DNA from: Flammeovirgaceae bacterium
Lineage (GTDB): Bacteria; Bacteroidota; Bacteroidia; Cytophagales; Cyclobacteriaceae
Direction: 5' to 3'
Assembly (NCBI GenBank): GCA_016709845.1
Contig: JADJMA010000004.1
Coordinates: 62,001-126,000, forward strand
DNA: 64,000 bases
Shown here: piece after piece, positions 41,545 through 49,874 of the stretch
How positions within the stretch are numbered: position 1 is the stretch's first letter
Layout: every line of letters starts with the position of its first letter
Notes under the pieces: generated by a model
What the model was told of the DNA's origin: nothing
The model's database searches: none
The model's input: the letters and a program-made list of their open reading frames with translations, nothing else
Program-made: the position numbers and the translations under genes

Positions 41545-42799
41545 ATGCCTTACTTATTCACTTCCGAGTCGGTTTCTGAGGGTCACCCAGACAAAGTTGC
41601 CGATCAAATATCTGATGCTCTCATCGACTATTTCTTAGCTTATGATGCTAACAGTAAAGTTGCCTGCGAAACCTTAGTAACTACCGGCCAGGTGGTACTT
41701 GCCGGAGAAGTTAAATCTGAAGCTTACCTGGATGTGCAGGAAATCGCACGCGAGGTGATCAGAAAAATTGGTTACACAAAAAGTGAGTATATGTTTGAGG
41801 CTGATAGCTGTGGTATATTCTCCGCTATCCATGAACAATCAGCTCATATTAATCAGGGTGTGGAGCGTAAGAAAAAAGAAGATCAGGGTGCGGGCGATCA
41901 AGGAATGATGTTTGGCTATGCCACCAACGAAACAGATAATTACATGCCGTTACCGTTGGAACTTGCTCATTTGTTATTGAGAGAGTTGGCGGTTATCCGT
42001 AAAGAAGGAAAAGTGATGACGTACTTGCGTCCTGATGCCAAGTCGCAGGTAACTATTGAATATAGCGATGATAATAAACCCCAGCGCATTGACGCTATTG
42101 TAATCTCCACCCAGCATGATGATTTTGCCAAAGATGCAATTATGCTGAAAAGATTAAGGATGATGTTATTAACATCCTGGTGCCGCGCATTATGAAAAAA
42201 CTTCCAAAGCGGACTCAAAAGTTATTCAACAATGAAATAAAATACTTTGTAAACCCAACGGGTAAGTTTGTAATCGGTGGTCCGCATGGGGATACAGGCC
42301 TTACGGGAAGAAAAATTATTGTTGATACGTATGGTGGAAAAGGTGCGCATGGTGGTGGTGCATTTCGGGGAAAGATCCTTCCAAAGTAGATCGCTCTGCT
42401 GCGTATGCAACAAGACATATAGCTAAAAATTTAGTCGCTGCCGGTGTGGCCGATGAAATTTTGGTACAAGTGGCTTATGCTATTGGGGTAGCTAAACCCG
42501 TTGGCTTGTATGTAAATACCTACGGAACCGCTAAAGTGAAAATGACCGATGGCGAAATCGCCAAGAAGATTGAGAAGATCTTTGATATGCGCCCTTATTT
42601 TATTGAAGAGCGTTTCAAGTTGCGCACGCCTATCTATTCCGAAACTGCCTCTTACGGCCACATGGGCCGTGAGTCTAAAATAGTTGAGAAGATCTTTAAC
42701 AAGGGTAAGAAGAATGAAAAGAAAGTTAAGGTAGAATTATTCCCTTGGGAAAAGCTCGATCATACAGAAGCCATTAAAAAGGCTTTTAAACTGAACTAA
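41545..42799 (+). CDS. metK: S-adenosylmethionine synthase (two frameshifts)
   Basis: Makes S-adenosylmethionine from methionine and ATP. The first fragment has SEGHPDKVADQISDALIDYF, GEVKSEAYLD and GAGDQGMMFGYATNE; the second FVIGGPHGDTGLTGRKIIVD; the third SAAYATRHIAKNLVAAGVAD and AIGVAKPVGLYV. Together they give the full length of about 418 residues. Frames rejoin if one A is restored in CTGAAAAG (about 42148) and one T in ATTTCGGGG (about 42364). MetK is essential, so these gaps are almost certainly sequence errors. Confidence 0.95.
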
Positions 42800-42801
42800 A
42801 A

Positions 42802-42834
42802 AGAGAGGGCTCCGATTTGGAGCCCTCTCTTTTA
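42802..42834 (+). terminator. Strong intrinsic terminator after metK
   Basis: AGAGAGGGCTCC (42802-42813) and GGAGCCCTCTCT (42819-42830) form a perfect 12-bp stem with a 5-base loop followed by TTTT. It also faces the end of the leftward hpf gene. Confidence 0.9.
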
Positions 42835-42848
42835 TTGGAGTCACTATA

Positions 42849-43046
42849 TTAAAAGCGTGCTTCTTGTTCTTTTACTTTAAATTTCTTTAGCTGCGCACGT
42901 AAGGCCTCCGTGGCCATATCGGTAGCTGCTTCAAACGACTTAGCCTGTTCTTTGGCAAACAAGTTTTGACCTGGCACATTCAGTTTTATTTCTACTGTTT
43001 TGTTTTCGATCCCTTCAAAATGAATGGAATGTACTTGCAATTTCAT
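42849..43046 (-). CDS. hpf: Ribosome hibernation factor HPF/RaiA family, apparent internal deletion
   Basis: 65 residues: MKLQVHSIHFEGIENKTVEI, NVPGQNLFAKEQAKSFEAAT, then ALRAQLKKFKVKEQEARF. The N-terminal strand and C-terminal half match short HPF proteins that bind the 30S decoding site and pair or silence ribosomes. Relatives are about 100 residues; the segment between HSIHF and ENKTVEI (first helix and second strand) is absent although the frame is kept. Either a real small deletion or an assembly loss of about 100 bases. Neighbours xerC-like and rpsU are the usual ones in this phylum. Confidence 0.82.
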   Translation of the reverse strand: MKLQVHSIHFEGIENKTVEIKLNVPGQNLFAKEQAKSFEAATDMATEALRAQLKKFKVKEQEARF

Positions 43047-43127
43047 AAGAACATACGTTAAAGGTTGAACATAAAATTTATCCGGATTTTTTTTGACCTC
43101 CGGTGGGCCATTTGTTATTAGCGATCC

Positions 43128-44009
43128 TTACGCTTTGGGATGCGCCTGATCAAATACTTTTTTCAATTTCTCCATCGAATTATGCGTATACACCTGTGTG
43201 GCGGCCAAACTGCTATGCCCAAGTAAATCTTTTACCGCATTAATCTCAGCTCCTTTATTAAGCAAGTGAGTCGCATACGTATGCCGCAGCACATGCGGAC
43301 TCTTTTTTTCCACAGAAGTAAATAACTTCATATAATTTTTAACTGTACGATTAACCAGCATAGGATATAACGGTTCACCCGAATCAGTCACCAACAAATA
43401 TCCGTGTTCTTTCTTTTCTACTTCCTTGTCCCTTATCTGGACGTAGTCTCTAATTAATTGAACGAGATGTAGAGAAAACGGGATGACTCTTTCCTTATTT
43501 CTTTTTCCTAAAACCCGAAGAGTACGATCGGATAAATTGACATAGCTCTCTTTCAGGGTAATTAATTCTGCGAGACGCATGCCCGTACCATAAAACAGCT
43601 CGAGTATTAATCGATCGCGTGTACCTTCATAACCCTCAGGAAATACAACGTTGTCCAATAGTTTTACGATATCCAGCTCATTTACAAAATGCGGAAGTTT
43701 CTTTTGTGTTTTAAGAATCTTGATTTTTACCATCGGGTCGGCAGAAATAATTTCTTGCCGCATCAAAAATTTATAATAAGATCGTAAGCAGGCTATTTTT
43801 CGGTTGATCGATCGGCTATCCAATTTTGCCTCAACCAAACGTACCACCCAAGAGCGAACCAAACTATAGTTTGCCTCATCGATGGTTGTCCCGGAAAATT
43901 CTGATTCTAAATATTTTTGAAATTGGTTAAGGTCAGTTTGATAGGATTCAACCGTTTTAGGACTGTAACGTTTCTCGAATTGAATAAATTTTAAGAATGT
44001 GTCTATCAT
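43128..44009 (-). CDS. Tyrosine recombinase (XerC/XerD-like)
   Basis: Intact, 293 residues from MIDTFLKFIQFEKRYSPKTV. The core-binding N-terminal domain is followed by the catalytic set: Arg in GTGMRLAELI, Lys in VLGKRNKERVIPF, His-Arg in HVLRHTYATH, His in LGHSSLAATQ and Tyr in VYTHNSMEKL. Chromosomal position beside rpsU and hpf argues for the housekeeping Xer enzyme that resolves chromosome dimers at dif, rather than a phage integrase. No dif-like site was identified. Confidence 0.92.
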   Translation of the reverse strand: MIDTFLKFIQFEKRYSPKTVESYQTDLNQFQKYLESEFSGTTIDEANYSLVRSWVVRLVEAKLDSRSINRKIACLRSYYKFLMRQEIISADPMVKIKILKTQKKLPHFVNELDIVKLLDNVVFPEGYEGTRDRLILELFYGTGMRLAELITLKESYVNLSDRTLRVLGKRNKERVIPFSLHLVQLIRDYVQIRDKEVEKKEHGYLLVTDSGEPLYPMLVNRTVKNYMKLFTSVEKKSPHVLRHTYATHLLNKGAEINAVKDLLGHSSLAATQVYTHNSMEKLKKVFDQAHPKA

Positions 44010-44049
44010 TACCCGCACCTTCCCTTTCTGTGTACCTACAAGGTAAAAA

Positions 44050-44083
44050 AAAATCCTCCGAGGCGAAAGCCTTCGGAGGATTG
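44050..44083 (-). terminator. Intrinsic terminator after rpsU
   Basis: On the minus strand AATCCTCCGAAGGC pairs with GCCTCGGAGGATT (one bulge), loop TTTC, followed by a run of T. It lies between rpsU and the xerC-like gene. Confidence 0.85.
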
Positions 44084-44105
44084 TTTACTAAAAGTATCTT
44101 ATATC

Positions 44106-44300
44106 CTAATAATTGTCGGAAGCGAACATTTTTTGCTTGTATGCAGCACGAATAACTTCGCTCCTTCTTTTTACAGATGGCTTGGTAAATGAAGTTCGCG
44201 CGCGCAAGGCTCTCAAAACGCCAGTCTTCTCAAACTTTTTCTTGAAGCGCTTAAGGGCTTTGTCAATTGATTCGTTCTCTTTAATGTTGATAATCAGCAT
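44106..44300 (-). CDS. rpsU: 30S ribosomal protein S21
   Basis: 64 residues, MLIINIKENESIDKALKRFK, then KKFEKTGVLRALRARTSFTK and PSVKRRSEVIRAAYKQKMFA. This is the complete short basic protein. The open frame extends upstream to 44423, but the family start is MLIINIKE. A promoter at 44321-44352 and a terminator at 44050-44083 make it a single-gene unit. Confidence 0.95.
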   Translation of the reverse strand: MLIINIKENESIDKALKRFKKKFEKTGVLRALRARTSFTKPSVKRRSEVIRAAYKQKMFASDNY

Positions 44301-44320
44301 TTTCTCTGTATTTTGGGCTG

Positions 44321-44352
44321 CAAATATAGAATTCTTTCTATCACTTACGCAA
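44321..44352 (-). promoter_or_regulatory. Promoter of rpsU
   Basis: On the minus strand TATATTTG (44328-44321) fits TAnnTTTG exactly; a TTG (44352-44350) lies 21 bases upstream, slightly farther than usual. Start codon is 21 bases downstream of the -7 element. It overlaps the last bases of the upstream acyl-CoA dehydrogenase region only at its distal edge. Confidence 0.5.
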
Positions 44353-44356
44353 GTTT

Positions 44357-45514
44357 TTACTTTAAAATTGCCCTTGAGATCACCAATTTCTGGATTTCTG
44401 AGGTTCCTTCGCCAATTGTGCAAAGTTTTGCATCCCGATAATACTTCTCAGCCGGAAAATCTTTGGTGTACCCATAGCCTCCAAAAATTTGTACGCCTTC
44501 GGTTGCTACCTCCACGGCTATTTCAGAAGCATAAAGTTTTGCCATGGCAGACTCGCGGTTAACGCTCTTGCCCTTGTTCTTAAGATCCGCTGCGCGGTAA
44601 GTCAGCAAAGAGGCAGCTTCAATTTTGGTAGCCATTTCTGCCAACTTAAAAGATATCCCTTGAAACGCTGAAATAGGTTGATTGAACTGATGACGCTCTT
44701 TTGAGTATAGCAAGGCTGCATCAAAAGCACCTTGCGCTATGCCCAAACTTAGGGCAGCAATTGATATTCTTCCCCCGTCCAACACTTTTAGTGATTGAAC
44801 AAAACCATCGCCTTCCTCACCAATCACCTGGCTTTTATGAATACGACAATCCGTAAAGATCAACTCAGTCGTTTCAGAGGCTCGCATTCCTAACTTGTTT
44901 TCCTTCTTTCCGGCAGAAAAACCAGCCGTTCCTTTCTCTATGATAAAGGCCGTCATGGCGTGTGAGTCGCCAACCTTACCTGTTCGCGCAATAACAACAG
45001 CAACATTGCCCGATTTACCATGGGTGATAAAGTTCTTAGCTCCATTCAGGATATAGTAATCACCATCTTTAATGGCAACCGTTCTCATATTACCCGCATC
45101 CGATCCGGTATTGGGTTCGGTTAAACCCCACGCACCAATCCATTCGCCTGAGGCTAACTTAGGCAAGTATTTTCTTTTTTGTTCTTCATTGGCAAATTGA
45201 AGAATATGACCCGTACATAACGAGTTGTGTGCCGCCATAGATAAGCCAATGGACCCATCAATCCGGGCAACTTCTGCAATGGCCGTTACATATTCATGAT
45301 ATCCAAAGCCAGAGCCTCCATATTCTTCAGGAACAAGAACCCCCATCAACCCAAGTCCACCCATTTTTCTAAATAGCCCGACAGGAAACTCTTGGCTTTC
45401 ATCCCACTTCATCATGTGTGGCTTGATCTCCTTCTCTCCAAAATCACGCACCATCTGAGCAATCATTTTTTGATTCTCTGATACATCGAAACTCAAAATC
45501 TCATCTGCCACCAT
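44357..45514 (-). CDS. Acyl-CoA dehydrogenase
   Basis: Intact, 385 residues from MVADEILSFDVSENQKMIAQ. FAD- and substrate-binding motifs GLTEPNTGSDAGNMRT, GAKNFITHG, and FNQPISAFQGISFKLAEM are present. The C-terminus QIFGGYGYTKDFPAEKYYRD and CTIGEGTSEIQKLVISRA holds the catalytic Glu position (IxEGTSEIQ). It oxidises acyl-CoA to enoyl-CoA in fatty-acid or branched-chain amino-acid breakdown; short-chain type by overall length and motifs, exact chain length unknown. Confidence 0.93.
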   Translation of the reverse strand: MVADEILSFDVSENQKMIAQMVRDFGEKEIKPHMMKWDESQEFPVGLFRKMGGLGLMGVLVPEEYGGSGFGYHEYVTAIAEVARIDGSIGLSMAAHNSLCTGHILQFANEEQKRKYLPKLASGEWIGAWGLTEPNTGSDAGNMRTVAIKDGDYYILNGAKNFITHGKSGNVAVVIARTGKVGDSHAMTAFIIEKGTAGFSAGKKENKLGMRASETTELIFTDCRIHKSQVIGEEGDGFVQSLKVLDGGRISIAALSLGIAQGAFDAALLYSKERHQFNQPISAFQGISFKLAEMATKIEAASLLTYRAADLKNKGKSVNRESAMAKLYASEIAVEVATEGVQIFGGYGYTKDFPAEKYYRDAKLCTIGEGTSEIQKLVISRAILK

Positions 45515-45551
45515 GTTCATAAATTTCAGCCTTTAATTTATTTAAGGATTG

Positions 45552-45583
45552 CAAATGTATTGGAAAAGTATTCAATACCCAAA
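45552..45583 (-). promoter_or_regulatory. Promoter of the acyl-CoA dehydrogenase gene
   Basis: On the minus strand TTTG (45583-45580), a 20-base spacer and TACATTTG (45559-45552) match the Bacteroidota consensus, 38 bases upstream of the start codon. Confidence 0.6.
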
Positions 45584-45691
45584 CAAGTGTTAGTTCGTGC
45601 TTGTAATTTCCCTAAATAACCCTAGTCTGATAAAGAAATCCATTGTTTTAAAGGCTATTTTTGCGCCCACAAAAACAAAATCCCCTTATAA

Positions 45692-47005
45692 ATGAAAATT
45701 GCTGTAGTGGGCACCGGATATGTTGGATTGGTTACTGGAACCTGCTTTTCTGAAACTGGAAACACGGTAACGTGCATAGATATCGATGCTGAAAAAGTAA
45801 AGAAACTGAATAGTGGTAAAATAACGATCTATGAACCTGGGCTCGGATTATTATTTGAGCGAAATCAAAAACAAGGCCGACTTTTCTTTACCACAGATCT
45901 GAGGCAAGGCATTGCTGATGCGCAAATCATTTTTTTAGCACTTCCCACACCTCCAGGTGAAGACGGCTCGGCTGATCTAAAATACATTCTTGGTGTTGCT
46001 AAAGATTTAGGTCCGCTGTTGAACGATTATACAGTCATTGTTGATAAGAGTACTGTACCGGTTGGCACCGCTGATCGCGTGAAAGAAAAGATAGCGGCCG
46101 GCACTTCTGTTGAATTCGATGTTGTTTCTAATCCGGAGTTTTTACGCGAAGGAGTTGCTGTTGATGATTTTATGAAACCTGAGCGCGTAGTAATTGGTAC
46201 TACGTCAGCTCGAGCAAAAAAATAATGGAAACACTTTATGCTCCCATTTGTCCGTCAGGGAAACCCTTTGGTGTTTATGGATGAGCGCTCTGCTGAATTG
46301 ACCAAGTATGCAGCCAATTCTTTCCTGGCAACAAAAATCTCATTCATGAATGAGATAGCTAACCTCTGCGAATTGGTTGGGGCTGATGTGGATTCTGTAA
46401 GAAAAGGAATTGGTACCGATAGCCGGATTGGAAAGCGTTTCTTATTTCCAGGCATTGGGTATGGCGGCAGTTGCTTCCCTAAAGATGTGCAGGCCCTAGC
46501 CAAATCCTCTTCGGATGTAAAATACGATTTCAGAATTTTGGAAGCAGTCATGGAGGTTAATGCAGATCAAAAAACCAGACTCATCCCGCGGATAAAAGAT
46601 TTTTACAAAGGCGATTTGAAAGGCAAGGTGTTTGCGGTTTGGGGGCTCTCTTTTAAGCCGCACACGGATGACATTCGCGAAGCCCCTGCCTTATATAATA
46701 TCGAAGAACTCTTAAATGCCGGTGCCATTGTAAAAGCACATGATCCTGAATCCATGGAAAATGTAAAGCGATTACTCGGAGACAAAATTGAATTTACAGA
46801 CACCCCATACGATGCAGCCAAAGGTGCTGATGCTATTTTTATAGCCACCGAATGGCCGGAGTTTAGAACCCCTGATTTCGAAAAACTGATCGCAGGATTA
46901 AAACATAAAGTAATTTTTGATGGACGCAATCTTTACGATCTTACTCAAATGAAGGAATTAGGATTCACGTACTTTAGTATTGGAAGAGAAACTATATATG
47001 GCTAA
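45692..47005 (+). CDS. ugd: UDP-glucose 6-dehydrogenase (one frameshift)
   Basis: Oxidises UDP-glucose to UDP-glucuronate with two NAD+. N-terminal Rossmann motif GTGYVGLVTGTCFSETG, then ALPTPPGEDGSADL, VDKSTVPVGTAD and NPEFLREGVAVDDF; the second fragment has ELTKYAANSFLATKISFMNE, the catalytic Cys in GYGGSCFPKDVQALA and WGLSFKPHTDDIREAP. Adding one A to the seven-A run at 46217-46223 joins the two frames. A TATTTTTG -7 element is at 45656-45663. It overlaps the next gene by 8 bases. Confidence 0.95.
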
Positions 47006-47987
47006 GAAAAGAGTTTTAATAACAGGGGGCGCAGGTTTTTTAGGCTCCCACTTATGTGACCGGTTTATTAAAGAGGGATACTCTGTCATTGCTATGGACA
47101 ACCTGATCACCGGTGACCTTCGAAATATAGAACATCTTTTCAAGCATCCTGATTTTGAGTTTTATCATCACGATGTTTCAAAATTTGTGCATGTGCCCGG
47201 AGAGTTGCATTACATCTTACATTTTGCTTCGCCAGCAAGCCCTATTGATTATTTAAAAATCCCTATTCAAACATTGAAAGTTGGTTCATTAGGCACACAC
47301 AATTTATTGGGTCTTGCGAAAGCAAAAAAAGCAAGAATCATTATCGCCTCAACATCGGAGGTATATGGTGATCCAACCGTGCATCCACAAACGGAAGAAT
47401 ATTACGGCAACGTAAATACAGTGGGCCCTCGTGGAGTTTATGACGAGGCCAAAAGATTTCAGGAAGCGATTACTATGGCTTACCATACCTTTCATGGTTT
47501 GGAAACGCGGATTGTTCGCATTTTCAATACGTACGGACCACGCATGCGACTGAACGATGGACGGGTACTCCCAGCATTTATCGGACAAGCTTTGCGCGGA
47601 GAAGATCTTACCATCTTTGGTGATGGCACACAAACACGTTCCTTTTGTTATGTTGACGACTTGGTGGATGGAATTTATAAACTACTCATGTCGGACTATG
47701 CACAGCCCGTTAACATTGGCAACCCGAGCGAGATTACCATTGGTGATTTTGCCGAAGAGATTGTAAAACTTACCGGTACAAAACAAAAAGTAGTTTACCT
47801 CGATCTACCCAAAGATGACCCTAAGCAACGCCAGCCGGATATAACCAAGGCAAAAACAATTCTGGGTTGGGAGCCTAAAGTTTCGCGGGCCGAGGGTTTG
47901 AAAATTACGTATGAATATTTTAAGTCCTTACCGAAGGAAGTCCTCTATCAACGAGATCATAAAAGTTTTGACTCTTATAACAAGTGA
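46998..47987 (+). CDS. uxs: UDP-glucuronate decarboxylase (UDP-xylose synthase)
   Basis: Intact, 329 residues from MAKKRVLITGGAGFLGSHLC; the ATG lies inside the end of ugd. Extended short-chain dehydrogenase: NAD motif TGGAGFLGS, catalytic STSEVYGDP and YDEAKR (YxxxK), RIFNTYGPRM and DDLVDGIYKLL. It converts UDP-glucuronate, the product of the gene before it, to UDP-xylose for surface polysaccharide. An in-frame ATG at 46980 is unlikely. Confidence 0.95.
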   Translation: MAKKRVLITGGAGFLGSHLCDRFIKEGYSVIAMDNLITGDLRNIEHLFKHPDFEFYHHDVSKFVHVPGELHYILHFASPASPIDYLKIPIQTLKVGSLGTHNLLGLAKAKKARIIIASTSEVYGDPTVHPQTEEYYGNVNTVGPRGVYDEAKRFQEAITMAYHTFHGLETRIVRIFNTYGPRMRLNDGRVLPAFIGQALRGEDLTIFGDGTQTRSFCYVDDLVDGIYKLLMSDYAQPVNIGNPSEITIGDFAEEIVKLTGTKQKVVYLDLPKDDPKQRQPDITKAKTILGWEPKVSRAEGLKITYEYFKSLPKEVLYQRDHKSFDSYNK

Positions 47988-48004
47988 GCCAGTTAAGTGC
48001 CCAA

Positions 48005-48035
48005 TTTGTTGGAAAGTAAAAATCACTTATATTTG
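48005..48035 (+). promoter_or_regulatory. Consensus promoter of the rimP-nusA-infB operon
   Basis: TTTG (48005-48008), exactly 19 bases, then TATATTTG (48028-48035): a perfect match to the Bacteroidota housekeeping promoter. Transcription would begin near 48042, before the hairpin at 48060-48087. Confidence 0.8.
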
Positions 48036-48059
48036 CACCACTTCTTGGTAAAAAGATCA

Positions 48060-48090
48060 AAAGAGGGGACCTAAAAGTCCCCTCTTTGTT
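48060..48090 (+). terminator. Hairpin between promoter and rimP: terminator or attenuator
   Basis: AAAGAGGGGAC (48060-48070) pairs perfectly with GTCCCCTCTTT (48077-48087), loop CTAAAA, followed by a T-rich stretch (GTTTGT). Besides ending ugd-uxs transcription it lies inside the short leader of the rimP operon, 15 bases before the start codon. Confidence 0.8.
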
Positions 48091-48102
48091 TGTAAGAACT
48101 TG

Positions 48103-48573
48103 ATGGAAATAGCGCAAAAAATAAAAGAATTAGCAGAATCGCACCTGGCGGATGCTTCTCATTTTATTGTTGATGTTGTAATCAGTAAGCATAAACCCTA
48201 TAAGGTTTCTGTTTTCATAGATGGCGATCAGGGCGTTACCATTGACCATTGTTCTAACCTAAGTCGGGCGCTGTCAGAAGATTTGGACAACCTGGATCTC
48301 ATCAAGGATAATTTTACGCTCGAGGTGGGAACCCCCGGCTTGGATCAGCCGCTGAAGCTAAAACGACAATATGTCAAAAATATTAATCGTTCGCTAAGGC
48401 TGTTGCGCACGGATAAAAGTTCGGTGACAGGACAGCTAACCGCAGTGAGCGAAACTGGCCTTGTATTAAATGCCGAGACTAAAGTAAAGAGAAAGAAAAA
48501 AGTAGAAATAAACAGTATAGAAATACCTTTTAGTGAAATAGAAAAAGCAATTGTAATGGTTTCTTTTAAATAA
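48103..48573 (+). CDS. rimP: Ribosome maturation factor RimP
   Basis: Intact, 156 residues (MEIAQKIKELAESHLADASH). Core motif VSVFIDGDQGVTIDHCSNLS, ALSEDLDN and LEVGTPGLDQPLK are characteristic. Needed for 30S subunit maturation. First gene of the conserved rimP-nusA-infB operon; a TTG three bases upstream is a less likely start. NusA begins 7 bases after its stop. Confidence 0.95.
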   Translation: MEIAQKIKELAESHLADASHFIVDVVISKHKPYKVSVFIDGDQGVTIDHCSNLSRALSEDLDNLDLIKDNFTLEVGTPGLDQPLKLKRQYVKNINRSLRLLRTDKSSVTGQLTAVSETGLVLNAETKVKRKKKVEINSIEIPFSEIEKAIVMVSFK

Positions 48574-48579
48574 CAATGT

Positions 48580-49821
48580 ATGGATACCTCCACGTTAATT
48601 GAATCGTTTGCAGATTTTGCAAAACAAAAAATATCGATCGCCCTACGATGATCCGTATTCTGGAAGACGTGTTCCGGAATATGATCCGCAAAAAGTATGT
48701 GGAAGACGACAACTTTGATATTATTGTTAATGCCGACAAGGGTGACCTTGAAATCTGGCGCTTCCGCGAGATTGTTGACGACAACTCAGAAGATATTTGG
48801 GATCATGATAAAATCAGTTTAACAGAAGCACAAAAAGATAGAGCCTGATTTTGAAGTAGGAGAAGAAGTTGCTGAAGAAATTCACTTAGAAGATTTTGGT
48901 CGCAGGGCAGTAACAACCGCTCGCCAAACACTTATGCAAAAGGTGAAAGATTTGGAGAAAGACATTCTCTACCAAAAATATAAAGACATTGGCGGGGAGA
49001 TAATCACCGGTGAGGTATATCAGGTTCTTAGCCGCGAAGTGTTGTTAATCGATGCTGAAGGAAATGAAATTTCAATTCCACGCGGAGAGCAAATTCCAAA
49101 AGATCGCTACCGTAAGGGAGAAAACGTTCGGGCCGTGGTGCACATGGTAGATATGGTGAATGGTAGTCCTAAAATTATTCTTTCCCGCACATCGCCTGTC
49201 TTTATTGAGCGGTTATTTGAACAAGAGGTACCTGAAGTATACGATGGATTGATTACCATTAAGAAAGTTGTACGCGAACCCGGTGAGCGTGCTAAAGTAG
49301 CCGTGGAATCCTATGACGATCGTATCGACCCGGTTGGTGCTTGCGTGGGAATGAAAGGATCGCGCATTCACGCCATTGTGCGCGAACTTCAAAATGAAAA
49401 CATCGATGTAATCAACTACACCGAAAATCTTGAACTCTATATTCAACGGGCATTAAGCCCTGCTAAAATTGTGAGCATCAAAATTGATAAAGAAAATAGT
49501 CGGGTAGCGGTTTATCTAAAGCCCGATCAGGTTTCGTTAGCCATTGGTAAAGGGGGGTTGAATATTAAACTCGCGAGCCGTTTGGTAGGAATGGAGATTG
49601 ATGTATTTAGAGAAAATGATGGCCAGCAAGAAGAAGATGTTGACCTGGATGAGTTTAGTGATGAAATTGAAAGCTGGGTAATTGATGAACTTAAACGCAT
49701 TGGTTTAGATTCAGCAAGGAGTGTATTGAACTTGAATAAAGAAGAGCTTGTTCGCAGAACAGATCTTGAAGAAGAAACGGTAGAAGGAGTTTTTGCTGTT
49801 TTGAAAAAAGAGTTCGAGTAA
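48580..49821 (+). CDS. nusA: Transcription termination/antitermination protein NusA (two frameshifts)
   Basis: Start MDTSTLIESFADFAKQK at 48580; one A missing from the A-run at 48626-48631 breaks the frame before NIDRPTMIRILEDVF. A second break lies near 48840 (EAQK/IEPDFEVGEE). The main fragment holds the S1 domain (GGEIITGEVYQVLSREVLL, RKGENVRAVVHMVD), KH1 (GACVGMKGSRIHAIVRELQN) and KH2 (VSLAIGKGGLNIKLASRLVG), and an acidic tail. NusA binds RNA polymerase and controls pausing and termination; it is essential, so the breaks are taken as errors. Confidence 0.95.
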
Positions 49822-49874
49822 GGTTTAGTCTTTAATTATATAAAGTAAAATAATTTAAATAGCGATATTTGAGC

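Noticed and set aside
43128..44009. Integrase of a mobile element
   Set aside because: Position beside rpsU and hpf and motif set fit the housekeeping Xer recombinase; no att repeats or cargo found.
41545..49821. Programmed ribosomal frameshifting in metK, ugd and nusA
   Set aside because: Breaks occur in many unrelated genes at simple homopolymers without conserved slippery sites or stimulators; sequence error is simpler.
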